From assembly GCA_016716225.1 (NCBI GenBank), contig JADJWT010000001.1, forward strand, positions 434,001 through 498,000: a stretch of DNA of 64,000 nt, given 5' to 3'. Under the pieces are notes generated by a model. That model was not told the DNA's origin. It saw nothing but the letters and a program-made list of their open reading frames with translations, and did no database searches. Shown in pieces: positions 33,802 to 42,497 of the stretch. The stretch is from Ignavibacteriota bacterium (lineage in GTDB: Bacteria; Bacteroidota; Ignavibacteria; Ignavibacteriales; Melioribacteraceae). The position numbers and the translations under genes were made by a program. Position 1 is the first letter of the stretch, and each line of letters starts with the position of its first letter.

Positions 33802-34827
33802 GTGAATAAATTGATTAATTCTCTGTTAAAAATTCCAACAATAAAACTCTCAAATCTTCCTACTCCATTGGATGAAGCAAATAGATTAGCAGAAAAAATC
33901 GGTTTATCAAAATTATTTATTAAGCGCGACGATCTTACCGGACTTGCTGGTGGAGGTAATAAAGCAAGAAAACTTGAATTTGATTTTGCGGAAATATTAA
34001 ATAATAATCATAATGTTATTATAACTGCTGGCGGAATTCAGTCAAATCATGCAAGAATGACGGCAGCTGCTGCAAGAAAACTTGGGATTGATATTAAACT
34101 TGTTTTGGGTGGAAGTGATTTCGATATTCCAAAAGGAAATTTATTGCTTGATGTTTTATTTGATGCTGAAATAAGATATCTAATAAATGATGATTCAAAT
34201 GCAAGTCTTGAAGCAGAAATGTTTAAATGGGCAAATGAACTTAAGAATGAAGGGAAAAATCCTTTTGTAATTCCTATTGGTGGAAGCACCGGATTAGGAG
34301 CTCTGGGCTATGTTAAAGCAATGCAAGAACTTTCCGAACAAGTTGAAACTGATAATTTGCAAATTATATTAGGTGTTGGTTCTTGCGGCACTTTTGCCGG
34401 AATAATTTTAGGCGCTCAATTATTTCTGCCAAATGCAAGAATAATTGGAATAAGTGTCTCCAGAACGAATGATGCAATAAAAAAAAGAACATTAGAATTA
34501 ATAAATGAAAGTGCCTCACTAATTAATTTCAAAATTGAAAAAGAAATAAATATTGAATGTTATGATAAATATCATATCGAATATGGAATTATAACCGATG
34601 AAAGTAAAAAAGCAATTTGGGATTGTGCAAATTTAGAAGGAATTCTACTTGATCCGATTTATACCGGAAAGGTTATGTCGGGATTAATTGACTTAACTAA
34701 TAAAAATATCATCAATAAAAATATTCCTGTTGTTTTTATCCACACGGGTGGTTTTCCTATAAATTTTTCTTTTGAAGAAGAATTAAGTAAAAATTTAAAT
34801 TGTAAAAAAATCTATTCTAGAATATGA
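33802..34827 (+). CDS. PLP-dependent D-cysteine desulfhydrase / ACC deaminase family enzyme
   Basis: 341 residues. The family signature is clear: LPTPLDEANRLAEKIG, then LFIKRDDLTGLAGGGNKARKLEF with the PLP Lys in GGNKARK, then ITAGGIQSNHARMTAAAARK (substrate Ser-Asn-His), a glycine-rich phosphate loop (GVGSCGTFAG) and FIHTGGFP at the end. Known members split D-cysteine to pyruvate, H2S and ammonia, or deaminate ACC. The Ser/Asn-His pattern alone does not separate them; D-cysteine desulfhydrase is more usual in this kind of bacterium. I take the GTG at 33802; a TTG at 33811, better spaced from AGGTG, is the alternative. The stop overlaps the next gene (ATGA). Confidence 0.85.
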   Translation: MNKLINSLLKIPTIKLSNLPTPLDEANRLAEKIGLSKLFIKRDDLTGLAGGGNKARKLEFDFAEILNNNHNVIITAGGIQSNHARMTAAAARKLGIDIKLVLGGSDFDIPKGNLLLDVLFDAEIRYLINDDSNASLEAEMFKWANELKNEGKNPFVIPIGGSTGLGALGYVKAMQELSEQVETDNLQIILGVGSCGTFAGIILGAQLFLPNARIIGISVSRTNDAIKKRTLELINESASLINFKIEKEINIECYDKYHIEYGIITDESKKAIWDCANLEGILLDPIYTGKVMSGLIDLTNKNIINKNIPVVFIHTGGFPINFSFEEELSKNLNCKKIYSRI

Positions 34828-36338
34828 GATATACATATAAAATATTTTTTCATTTAATCTTTGCTTTTTTTCTATGCTCGGATATTTATAAAGCTCAAGT
34901 AATTAGCAACTTTGATTCAACAAGAATTAATTCATTAATAAATAATTTTAGAACAAGTGATCCATGGATAAATGGTGAAGCAATAAACGAAATTGTTAAA
35001 ATCGGTGAAACTTCTGTTGATTTTCTTATTAGATCACTTAGTGATAGTAATGATAATGTGCGCTGGTGTTCATCGATTGCATTAGAAAAAATTTCTCCAA
35101 ATGGAATTCAGTCTATTCCATATTTAATTAAATCACTTGAAGATAAAAATTCAAATGTAAGATGGTGTTCATCTTTAGCATTGGGTAAATTTCAAGATAA
35201 AGCAAATTCTTCAATTCCATATTTGCAAAAGCTTTTACATGATGATGATTTCGATGTAAGATGGGCAGCTTTTGCATCAATATCGAAAATTGATAAATCA
35301 TCATTAAATATTGTCCCAAATTTTTCCAAAAGAATGCAATTCATTGAAAATTTAATTCCAGATTTAATAAATGAATTATTTGTCCCAGGAGTCTCAATAA
35401 GCATAATTAATAATTACCAAATTATTTACAATAAAACATTTGGAACTTCTGATGCAGAATCAAAAACTAAAACTAATGAAAATACAATGTTTGAAGCCTG
35501 TTCAATGAGCAAACCAATTTTTACTTTATTAGTTCTTCAATTAGTTGAACAAGGAAAATTTGATTTAGATAAACCACTATTTAATTATTATCCGGAAATT
35601 TTTGCAAGTGATAATGATAATTTTTCTGAACAAATTTCAGCTCGAATGATTTTATCACACACTAGCGGAATGCCGAATTGGCGTAAAGGTGACGAAGAAA
35701 GAAACGGACCAATTCCTATTTATTTTAAACCTGGGATGAAATTTAATTATTCCGGTGAAGGATTTTATTATTTACAAAGAGTAATTGAAAAAATTACTAA
35801 CCAATCTTTAGAAACTTTTGCAAGAATAAATATTTTCGATAAATTACTATTAAATTCGACAAGTTTTATATGGGAAGAAAAGTATAACAATCAAATTGCA
35901 ACAGGTCATAATTCTGATGGAAAAGTTAAAGAGAGAAAAAAATATTTACATAGCAATGCAGCATTTACGCTTTATACTACATCTAAAGAATATGCAAAAA
36001 TAATTTTGGAGATTTTAAATTCATATAAAAATAATAAAACTATATTTGCAAAAAGTTCGATTGATGAAATGTTATCACATCAAGTTCGAGTTGACTCACG
36101 TGATGTTATTGAAAGACCAGGAAGAAATATCGGGTTACAAGCTTTCCGCGGATTAGGTTGGGCAATTGATTCAACAATAACCGGAGATGTTATTTACCAT
36201 AGCGGTGCAAATCAAACCGGTTTTAGATGTTATTCACAATTTAGTCCAAAAGATGGTTCTGGAATTGTAATTATGACAAACGGTGAAAACGGAAACGAAC
36301 TTTGGCGCAAACTTATTCAGAAAATTGGAGATTTATAG
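34824..36338 (+). CDS. HEAT-repeat / serine beta-lactamase-family fusion, secreted
   Basis: 504 residues: signal peptide (FFHLIFAFFLCSDIYKAQ), three HEAT (PBS-lyase-like) repeats at about 45-150 (NDNVRWCSSIALEKI, NSNVRWCSSLALGKF, DFDVRWAAFASISKI), then a class C beta-lactamase / PBP4-type serine hydrolase domain with SMSK (SxxK), YSG and HSG in place of YxN and KTG. Such enzymes are usually D-aminopeptidases, esterases or carboxypeptidases rather than true lactamases. The start overlaps the stop of the PLP enzyme by 4 bases, so the two are translated together. A link through D-amino acids, with this protein releasing and the partner breaking them down, is possible but speculative. Confidence 0.8.
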   Translation: MRYTYKIFFHLIFAFFLCSDIYKAQVISNFDSTRINSLINNFRTSDPWINGEAINEIVKIGETSVDFLIRSLSDSNDNVRWCSSIALEKISPNGIQSIPYLIKSLEDKNSNVRWCSSLALGKFQDKANSSIPYLQKLLHDDDFDVRWAAFASISKIDKSSLNIVPNFSKRMQFIENLIPDLINELFVPGVSISIINNYQIIYNKTFGTSDAESKTKTNENTMFEACSMSKPIFTLLVLQLVEQGKFDLDKPLFNYYPEIFASDNDNFSEQISARMILSHTSGMPNWRKGDEERNGPIPIYFKPGMKFNYSGEGFYYLQRVIEKITNQSLETFARINIFDKLLLNSTSFIWEEKYNNQIATGHNSDGKVKERKKYLHSNAAFTLYTTSKEYAKIILEILNSYKNNKTIFAKSSIDEMLSHQVRVDSRDVIERPGRNIGLQAFRGLGWAIDSTITGDVIYHSGANQTGFRCYSQFSPKDGSGIVIMTNGENGNELWRKLIQKIGDL

Positions 36339-36377
36339 AATTAGGTAAATTCTTATAATAAATTAATTTCAATTTAT

Positions 36378-37931
36378 ATGTTCACATCATTAAAAAAAAT
36401 AATTATAATTTTAGCATTAATTCTGCTTCTCCCAATTTTTGTTTATACTTTTTATGAATTAAATAATTTATCGGAAAACGAAAAACATTTAGAAAATATT
36501 TACTCGGAACAACTTAACACAATTATATTTAGTGTAAATCAAAATGTTGATGATGTTCTTCAAAGCTGGTCCGCTAAAATTAGTGATATTTATCAGTCAC
36601 AAGATTCAAGCTTTACGAATATTGAAATGCAAAAATTCTGCAAATCAAATTCTTCCATTTCACTAATTGTAATTTCAGATACATCCAAACGGAATATTAA
36701 ATTTTATTCATCGAGTTTGTTTTCAGCTTCAGTTAATGCTGTAAACAGAATTAAAAATATTTTGAATGAAAATTCAGAAAACATAAAATCTCTTATTGAG
36801 TATAAAAATTTGGGTTATAATAAAATTCAACCACTAAAAAATAACTTGGATGAAACTCCACTTTTATCATTCTTAATTCAAGATGATAAATTTTTAGAAA
36901 TTGCAATTTTAGTAATTGATATGAATTTCTTTGTGAAGGATATTTTGCAGAAAAGAATTAATTCAATTTCAAATAATGATTTTATAGTTTCCGTTTTTCA
37001 TAATCAAGATTTAGTAAGTTATTCCGGCGGGAAAGAAATTTCATTTGATAATTTAATTGAAAATAAAAATTTATGGACATTCACAAATTATACAATAGGA
37101 ATAAGCACTTCCGGAAAAACAATACATAATATCGTTAAAGAAAGATCAAGAAATAATTTGATAAGTCTTGCTGTATTGAATATTGTAATAATTTTAGGAA
37201 TTATTTTTCTATTTATAAATATTCGAAAAGAAATTAAACTCTCGCAGTTAAAATCAGATTTCGTTTCAAATGTTTCCCACGAAATCAGAACGCCGCTTTC
37301 ATTAATTGGAATGTTTGCGGAAACATTAGAATTAAACAGAGTTGAATCTGAAGAACAAAAAAATGAATATTATAAAATAATCCGTAAAGAAGCAGAACGA
37401 TTAACAAGAATTGTTAATTCAATTTTAAATTTCTCAAAGATGGAATCAAAAAATAAAAAGTATAGTTTTGAAAGTGAGAATTTAAATTCTATTCTTGACG
37501 AAGTTTTATTTACATATCAGCATGAATTAAACAGTAAAAAGAATGAATGTAAAATAAATAAATTTGAATCTCTACCCGAACTACAATTGGATAAAGAATC
37601 AATAATGGAAGCAATAATAAATCTAATTGATAATGCTTTGAAATATTGCGATAAAAATTGCAGCATTGAGATAGCAACTGGTATTGATGAAAAGTTTGCA
37701 TATTTAGAAGTTAGCGATAACGGAATTGGAATTTCGAAAGAAAATCAAAAAAAGATTTTTGAAAAATTTTACAGAGTTACAAGCGGAAATGTTCATAATA
37801 CAAAAGGAAGCGGCTTGGGATTATCGTTAGTTAAAAATACTATGCTTGCTCATAACGGAAATGTAACAGTAGAAAGTAAATTAGGTAAAGGAAGTAAATT
37901 TAAATTGCTTTTCCCAATTGATAAAATTTAA
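36378..37931 (+). CDS. Membrane sensor histidine kinase (OmpR-type partner)
   Basis: 517 residues with two membrane helices (about 8-25, IIIILALILLLPIFVYTF, and about 258-278, ISLAVLNIVIILGIIFLFIN) enclosing a periplasmic sensor part of about 230 residues. The HisKA motif FVSNVSHEIRTPLSLIGMF carries the phospho-His, and the HATPase domain has AIINLIDNALKYC, VSDNGIGISKENQKKIFEKF and GSGLGLSLVKN. There is no HAMP domain. It is 15 bases upstream of its OmpR-type regulator gene. The signal is unknown. Confidence 0.92.
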   Translation: MFTSLKKIIIILALILLLPIFVYTFYELNNLSENEKHLENIYSEQLNTIIFSVNQNVDDVLQSWSAKISDIYQSQDSSFTNIEMQKFCKSNSSISLIVISDTSKRNIKFYSSSLFSASVNAVNRIKNILNENSENIKSLIEYKNLGYNKIQPLKNNLDETPLLSFLIQDDKFLEIAILVIDMNFFVKDILQKRINSISNNDFIVSVFHNQDLVSYSGGKEISFDNLIENKNLWTFTNYTIGISTSGKTIHNIVKERSRNNLISLAVLNIVIILGIIFLFINIRKEIKLSQLKSDFVSNVSHEIRTPLSLIGMFAETLELNRVESEEQKNEYYKIIRKEAERLTRIVNSILNFSKMESKNKKYSFESENLNSILDEVLFTYQHELNSKKNECKINKFESLPELQLDKESIMEAIINLIDNALKYCDKNCSIEIATGIDEKFAYLEVSDNGIGISKENQKKIFEKFYRVTSGNVHNTKGSGLGLSLVKNTMLAHNGNVTVESKLGKGSKFKLLFPIDKI

Positions 37932-37946
37932 CCTTATAAAAATATC

Positions 37947-38621
37947 ATGAAAAAAATATTAGTAGTTGAAGACGAACAAAATATGCAGCTTGGACTTGGC
38001 AATAATTTGAAATATGATGGCTATGATGTTGAATTTGCCTCAGATGGTGAAGAAGGTTTGAAAAAAATTAAAGAGAATTTTTACAACTTAATATTGTTGG
38101 ATGTGATGCTTCCCAAATTATCTGGATTTGATGTTTGTAAAATGGCAAGAAATTTTGGAATTAAAACTCCAATTATTATGCTTACCGCAAAGAGTGAAGA
38201 AATTGATAAAGTCCTCGGTTTAGAAATTGGCGCAGATGATTATATTACAAAACCTTTTAGTTTAAGAGAACTTCTAGCCCGCGTTAAAGCCGTTCTTCGA
38301 AGAGGCGATCAAGAAACACTTGATAAAATAAAAATTGGAAGAATTGATGTTGATTTCAATTCTTATAATGCAGAAGAAAATGGAGTTTCATTAAATCTTT
38401 CGTCAAAAGAATTTGATGTTCTTCATTATTTATGGAATAATAAAAACAAAACAGTCTCACGCGATGAACTCCTTACGCACGTTTGGGGAAATGATGTTTT
38501 CACAACTACAAGAACGATTGATAATTTTATTTTAAAACTCCGACAGAAAATTGAAGAAAATCCTAATGAACCAAAAAAGATAATTACAATTCATGGAATT
38601 GGATATAAACTTTTAGCATAA
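37947..38621 (+). CDS. OmpR/PhoB-family response regulator
   Basis: 224 residues: receiver with VVEDE, phospho-acceptor D52 in LILLDVMLPK, switch Thr in IIMLTAKS and Lys in YITKPF, then a winged-helix DNA-binding domain (ISSKEFDVLHYL-type opening LNLSSKEFDVLHYLWNN, SRDELLTHVWG, TRTIDNFILKLRQKIE, IHGIGYKLL). It follows its kinase directly. OmpR-type regulators bind direct repeats about 10-11 bases apart; two such TGACA pairs lie 50 and 156 bases after its stop codon, before the next gene, which is a likely target. Confidence 0.94.
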   Translation: MKKILVVEDEQNMQLGLGNNLKYDGYDVEFASDGEEGLKKIKENFYNLILLDVMLPKLSGFDVCKMARNFGIKTPIIMLTAKSEEIDKVLGLEIGADDYITKPFSLRELLARVKAVLRRGDQETLDKIKIGRIDVDFNSYNAEENGVSLNLSSKEFDVLHYLWNNKNKTVSRDELLTHVWGNDVFTTTRTIDNFILKLRQKIEENPNEPKKIITIHGIGYKLLA

Positions 38622-38670
38622 TTACTTTATGTAAAAATTGCAATTCATAAAAATCATCAAAATAATTTGA

Positions 38671-38813
38671 TGACAACTTGTGACATATTATAACAAAACT
38701 TTGACAACTCTCCTTTTACAATAATCGTCATAATAAGTGAACGTAAAAATTTTTTAAGTCGCAAAAAAAAATGAAATGACAACTTGTGACAAATATTTAC
38801 TTTCAGATGACAA
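38671..38813. promoter_or_regulatory. Cluster of TGACA direct repeats, candidate OmpR-type operator
   Basis: The 15-mer TGACAACTTGTGACA, a TGACA repeat with a period of 10 bases, occurs at 38671-38685 and again at 38777-38791. Single TGACAAC words also lie at 38702 and 38808. Period-10 direct repeats are the usual footprint of a tandem OmpR/PhoB-type dimer. They lie between the OmpR-type gene and the secreted HEAT-like gene at 38865. Confidence 0.55.
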
Positions 38814-38864
38814 CGGAAACAAAAACAAATAATATTTTTTCATCAACAAAAGGAGGGCTTTACA

Positions 38865-39344
38865 ATGAGAAACTTAAACACAACAAAAAACATATCAACA
38901 TACATTTTAATATTTGCGTTGATAATTTCAGTATCGGTTCAATTAAATGCACAAAGTTATATAACTTCCAAAAATATGTCTAAACATGTTACACTTGATT
39001 TAATAATGGAAAATTTTGCAAAATCGTTGGAATCAAAAAACCATGGTGTAAAAATGAGTACAGTAGAAAATATTGGTAGATACAAATTATCAAACTTTGA
39101 AGAAGAATTAATTGAAATGCTGGAAGAATCCGAAGACACAAAAGACAAACAAATTATTGCTTTAAGTTTATCACAACTAGGTTCATTAAATTCTATTAAC
39201 GCAATTAAAAATTCTGTAAAAAATAGTACAGATAATGAATACAAAAATTTCTGCTCAGAATTGTTATATAGTTATAATGAATATGATAAATTAAGATCAG
39301 AATATTTTGAAGCATTTGTTGTTAATCTACTTGATACTAAATAA
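38865..39344 (+). CDS. Small secreted HEAT-like protein
   Basis: 159 residues with a signal peptide (YILIFALIISVSVQLNAQ) and then an all-helical body. Two segments look like degenerate HEAT repeats: NHGVKMSTVENIGRYKL and DTKDKQIIALSLSQLGSLNS. The ribosome site AGGAGG before the ATG is the strongest in the window, so high expression is likely. No catalytic motif is visible. The direct repeats upstream and the two-component genes before it suggest it is made in response to that system. Function unknown. Confidence 0.75.
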   Translation: MRNLNTTKNISTYILIFALIISVSVQLNAQSYITSKNMSKHVTLDLIMENFAKSLESKNHGVKMSTVENIGRYKLSNFEEELIEMLEESEDTKDKQIIALSLSQLGSLNSINAIKNSVKNSTDNEYKNFCSELLYSYNEYDKLRSEYFEAFVVNLLDTK

Positions 39345-39385
39345 CTTTATTGCATTATATAATTTAATCTTTGGATTTTAAGATT

Positions 39386-40459
39386 ATGCGCACAAGAATT
39401 AAAATATTTGGATTTGCTTTACTAATAATTTTGACAAGTGAAATTATTGCTGACCAAAAATATTCCAGAATAGAAAATTTGAACGGACTTTGGAGATTCA
39501 AACTTGGAGATAATAAACGGTGGGCAAATCCAAATTATAATGATAATGATTGGGACCCGATTAAAGTTCCCTCCCGCTGGGAAGATGAAGGTTATAATGG
39601 ATATGATGGATATGCTTGGTATAGAAAGGAATTTGATTTTAGTTCACAATTAAAAAATAAAAAACTTTACTTATCATTAGGAGTTATTGATGATGTTGCT
39701 GAAATTTATCTTAACGGAAAATTAATTGGAACTTCCGGAACATTCCCGCCAAATTTTAATACGGCATATAATTTAAAAATTTGGATTCCGTTACAAAGTA
39801 ATTCATTAAATCTAAATGGAAATAACATAATTGCAATTAGAGTTTTTGATGAAAGATTAGACGGCGGAATTTACAATGGTGATATTGGAATTTTCGCTTC
39901 AGACTTGCCGCTAAATTTCATTATTAATTTAGAAGGAAGTTGGAAATTTAAAATCGGTGATAATTTAAAATGGATGAAAACTAATATTGATGAAAATGAT
40001 TGGAAATCTATAATTGTTCCATCAACATGGGATCAACAAGGTTACAGTAATTATGATGGTTTTGCGTGGTACAGAATTTACTTTGATGTAAATTTGACAA
40101 AAGAAATTTATAATAATGATTTGGTTTTATTACTTGGAAAAATTGATGATATCGATGAAGCTTATTTAAATGAAAAAAAGATTGGAAATACCGGTGACTT
40201 ATTAGCAATGCCATTAGTAAGAAATTTTTCAGAAGGAAATAATTCTGAATATGGTCAGTTAAGAGGATATAAAATTAGTAAATCAGATTTGAAAAACGGT
40301 AAGAATATTCTTGCAGTGAGAGTTTATGATGGTTTTCAGTTTGGCGGAATTTATGAAGGACCAATTGGAATTTTAACTTTAAAAGATTATGTAAAATATA
40401 TTTCTAGAAATTTAGATACAAAGAAAAAGAATTTTATTGAAATGTTGTTTGAAGAATAA
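39386..40459 (+). CDS. Secreted protein with two glycosidase-type sugar-binding jelly-roll domains
   Basis: 357 residues from the ATG at 39386; an in-frame TTG at 39371 is less likely because the signal peptide (IFGFALLIILTSEIIA) starts right after the ATG. Two copies of a GH2-type N-terminal beta-sandwich follow, about 30-180 and 185-345. Each has LNGLWRFKLGDN or LEGSWKFKIGDN, NDNDWDPIKVPSRWE or DENDWKSIIVPSTWD, YDGYAWYRKEFD or YDGFAWYRIYFD, IDDVAEIYLNGKLIG or IDDIDEAYLNEKKIG, and NIIAIRVFD or NILAVRVYD. No catalytic barrel is present, so it should bind sugars rather than cleave them. It lies 41 bases after the small HEAT-like gene and may share its transcript. Confidence 0.8.
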   Translation: MRTRIKIFGFALLIILTSEIIADQKYSRIENLNGLWRFKLGDNKRWANPNYNDNDWDPIKVPSRWEDEGYNGYDGYAWYRKEFDFSSQLKNKKLYLSLGVIDDVAEIYLNGKLIGTSGTFPPNFNTAYNLKIWIPLQSNSLNLNGNNIIAIRVFDERLDGGIYNGDIGIFASDLPLNFIINLEGSWKFKIGDNLKWMKTNIDENDWKSIIVPSTWDQQGYSNYDGFAWYRIYFDVNLTKEIYNNDLVLLLGKIDDIDEAYLNEKKIGNTGDLLAMPLVRNFSEGNNSEYGQLRGYKISKSDLKNGKNILAVRVYDGFQFGGIYEGPIGILTLKDYVKYISRNLDTKKKNFIEMLFEE

Positions 40460-40590
40460 TCTAAATTTCTTAAAAAATATTTAATCATAAAAAGAATTTT
40501 TTACATTAAATTTTTTTCCTCAAAATATATTTATTCAATTCAGTTAATTTATCATTTAATAAAAAACTTTTTCTTCTTGCTATTTAGGTT

Positions 40591-40619
40591 TTTTAATAAG
40601 ATATTTAATCTTATTAAAA
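40591..40619. promoter_or_regulatory. Long palindrome before the CAP-domain gene
   Basis: TTTTAATAAGAT-ATTTA-ATCTTATTAAAA has perfect 12-base arms and lies 97 bases before the start at 40716. No U-tract follows on either strand, so an operator is more likely than a terminator. Its core TAAGAT/ATCTTA is the same as in the palindrome at 27266 before the haem receptor gene. Confidence 0.4.
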
Positions 40620-40715
40620 CTTCAAATAATTGAAATTGCCAGCATCGAGAATTATTCGTAACTCTCTACGTGAAATTTTGAATAAATATTAACACATCAT
40701 TAAAAGGGGACACAT

Positions 40716-42017
40716 ATGAAAAAAATATATACATTCTTAATTCTTCTCACTATTCAGGTTTATGCTCAACCTTATCCGCAGCTTTCTACAGATATTTCTT
40801 GGTCACCAGGTAACTTTAATACAGTTGCAGATATTGAAGCTGCCTTTGAGAATGGGCGAATTCAGGAAAACGTTCAACTCAATCCTGATATTTCGACAGA
40901 TCTTGTAATGCCTTCTCAAGTAGATTGGGATGCAAAATCACATAGCGAAAAAGCTTTGTATCTAATTAATGCTGAGCGTGTTGCAAGAGGACTTCTACCT
41001 TTTGAAGCCGTAAGTAATAATATTGTTACAATCGCACAAAACTATGCCGATTTTTTACGAACAAATAATCTGTTTGGTCATAATTTGAACGGATCACCTT
41101 CAGATAGATTAAATTCCGATCCTTCAATTAGCGGTTGTAGTGAGTCCGGTTGGATTTTTGGACCAGAGAATTTGTCTAATTATGCTTCAACAAATCCAGA
41201 TCCTCCAGCTTTACCTATAGAACGCGCAGTGTATGGCTGGATTTATGCTGATGCCGGTTCGACATGGGGTCACAGAAATACATGTTTTGCACTATTTAAC
41301 AATAATTTTGGATCAGCATTAAACGAAGGTTTTATTGGGGTAGGCTATTCTCAAGGTGCATATACTTTTTTTGGTGATCCTTTTAATTTTGGTGCTGTAG
41401 TTGTTTTTAATTTTGTTGATCCATGTCCAACATCTCCTTTACCAGTTGAATTAACTTCTTTCACTTTAAATCTTTCAGAAAACAAAATTGAATTAAACTG
41501 GGAAACTGCAACTGAAGTAAATAATTATGGATTTGAAATTGAAAGATTGAAAACAAATATAATTATTAAAGATTCCGAATGGGAAAAAATTGGTTTTGTA
41601 GAAGGTCACGGGAATAGCAATTCTCCAAAATATTATTCTTTCAAAGATAATTTACTTGAAACTTCAGGTAAATATTCTTACCGATTAAAACAAATTGATA
41701 TTGACGGAACTTTTGAATATTCAGATATTGTTGAGACAAATGTTAGTTCGCCCCAAAATTTTGAACTTAGACAAAATTACCCAAATCCATTTAATCCGGT
41801 TACATCAATAACTTACTCAATTCCGAATGATGGGCATGTAGAACTTGGAATATATGATATTTTAGGGAATGAAGTTGAAATTGTTGAAAATGGAATTAAA
41901 CCGGCGGGAAGTTATACTTTTTCGTTTGACGCAAGCAAATTAACAAGCGGAATTTATTTTTATAAAATTAAAACCAATAATTTTATTTCCATTAAAAAAA
42001 TGATGTTGATGAAATAA
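40716..42017 (+). CDS. Secreted CAP/SCP-domain protein with T9SS sorting tail
   Basis: 433 residues: signal peptide (YTFLILLTIQVYAQ), a CAP (cysteine-rich secretory protein, PR-1) domain at about 75-240 with YLINAERVARGLLPF, AQNYADFLRTNNLFGHNLNG and WGHRNTCFALF, then a fibronectin-like segment (LPVELTSFTLNLSENKIELNW) and the T9SS tail (NYPNPFNPVTSITYSIPN, IYDILGNEVEIV, LTSGIYFYKIKT). The His in FGHN and WGH fit the CAP cavity. It should be exported and attached to the surface by type IX secretion. The ribosome site AAAAGGGGA precedes the ATG. Confidence 0.88.
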   Translation: MKKIYTFLILLTIQVYAQPYPQLSTDISWSPGNFNTVADIEAAFENGRIQENVQLNPDISTDLVMPSQVDWDAKSHSEKALYLINAERVARGLLPFEAVSNNIVTIAQNYADFLRTNNLFGHNLNGSPSDRLNSDPSISGCSESGWIFGPENLSNYASTNPDPPALPIERAVYGWIYADAGSTWGHRNTCFALFNNNFGSALNEGFIGVGYSQGAYTFFGDPFNFGAVVVFNFVDPCPTSPLPVELTSFTLNLSENKIELNWETATEVNNYGFEIERLKTNIIIKDSEWEKIGFVEGHGNSNSPKYYSFKDNLLETSGKYSYRLKQIDIDGTFEYSDIVETNVSSPQNFELRQNYPNPFNPVTSITYSIPNDGHVELGIYDILGNEVEIVENGIKPAGSYTFSFDASKLTSGIYFYKIKTNNFISIKKMMLMK

Positions 42018-42032
42018 GAAAGGAATTTCTAA

Positions 42033-42200
42033 ATGAATTCGAAACCAACATTGGAAAACTTATCTGATGAAGATTACATTATCCAAAAAGATTTACAATT
42101 AGAAGAATTGGATGTTGAAAATAAGAAGGATTTTCATTTGAAAATTGGCTTAGGTGTAGTTTATATCGCACTATTACTTACATCATTATTTTTGGTATAA
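42033..42200 (+). CDS. Small single-span membrane protein (55 aa)
   Basis: A short frame 15 bases after the CAP-domain gene, preceded by AGAAAGGAA. The first 36 residues are charged (NLSDEDYIIQKDLQLEELDV), followed by one hydrophobic helix (IGLGVVYIALLLTSLFLV) that ends the protein. A good terminator follows 65 bases on. The ribosome site, composition and position argue for a real gene in the same transcript. Function unknown. Confidence 0.6.
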   Translation: MNSKPTLENLSDEDYIIQKDLQLEELDVENKKDFHLKIGLGVVYIALLLTSLFLV

Positions 42201-42265
42201 ATAAAAATTTTTGATAATGTGTATAAAAAACAGTAACTAATTGAATTTCTGAAATCCAAATCAAT

Positions 42266-42288
42266 GCCCGCAAATTGCGGGCTTTTTT
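42266..42288 (+). terminator. Terminator after the CAP-domain operon
   Basis: GCCCGCAA-A-TTGCGGGC followed by six T. It ends the transcript of the CAP-domain gene and the 55-residue membrane protein. Confidence 0.9.
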
Positions 42289-42497
42289 ATCATCAAAATA
42301 AATGGAATTTATTTAATTATTTTTAAGATCAAAAAATTTTATAGTAATTAAATTTTGAAATGAACTAATAATATAGATTTCTTATCCTAAATTCAAAAAA
42401 GGAATTTATATCATTTTTAGGTTAGATAATTATTATCAATTTATTTAATTTTGCAAATAAGTTTAGAATTTATTAAAACTTTAGAAAAGGATTAAGT

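Noticed and set aside
38786..38983. A 65-codon plus-strand frame across the start of the small HEAT-like gene
   Set aside because: No ribosome site and no recognisable content; the strong AGGAGG belongs to the ATG at 38865 in another frame.
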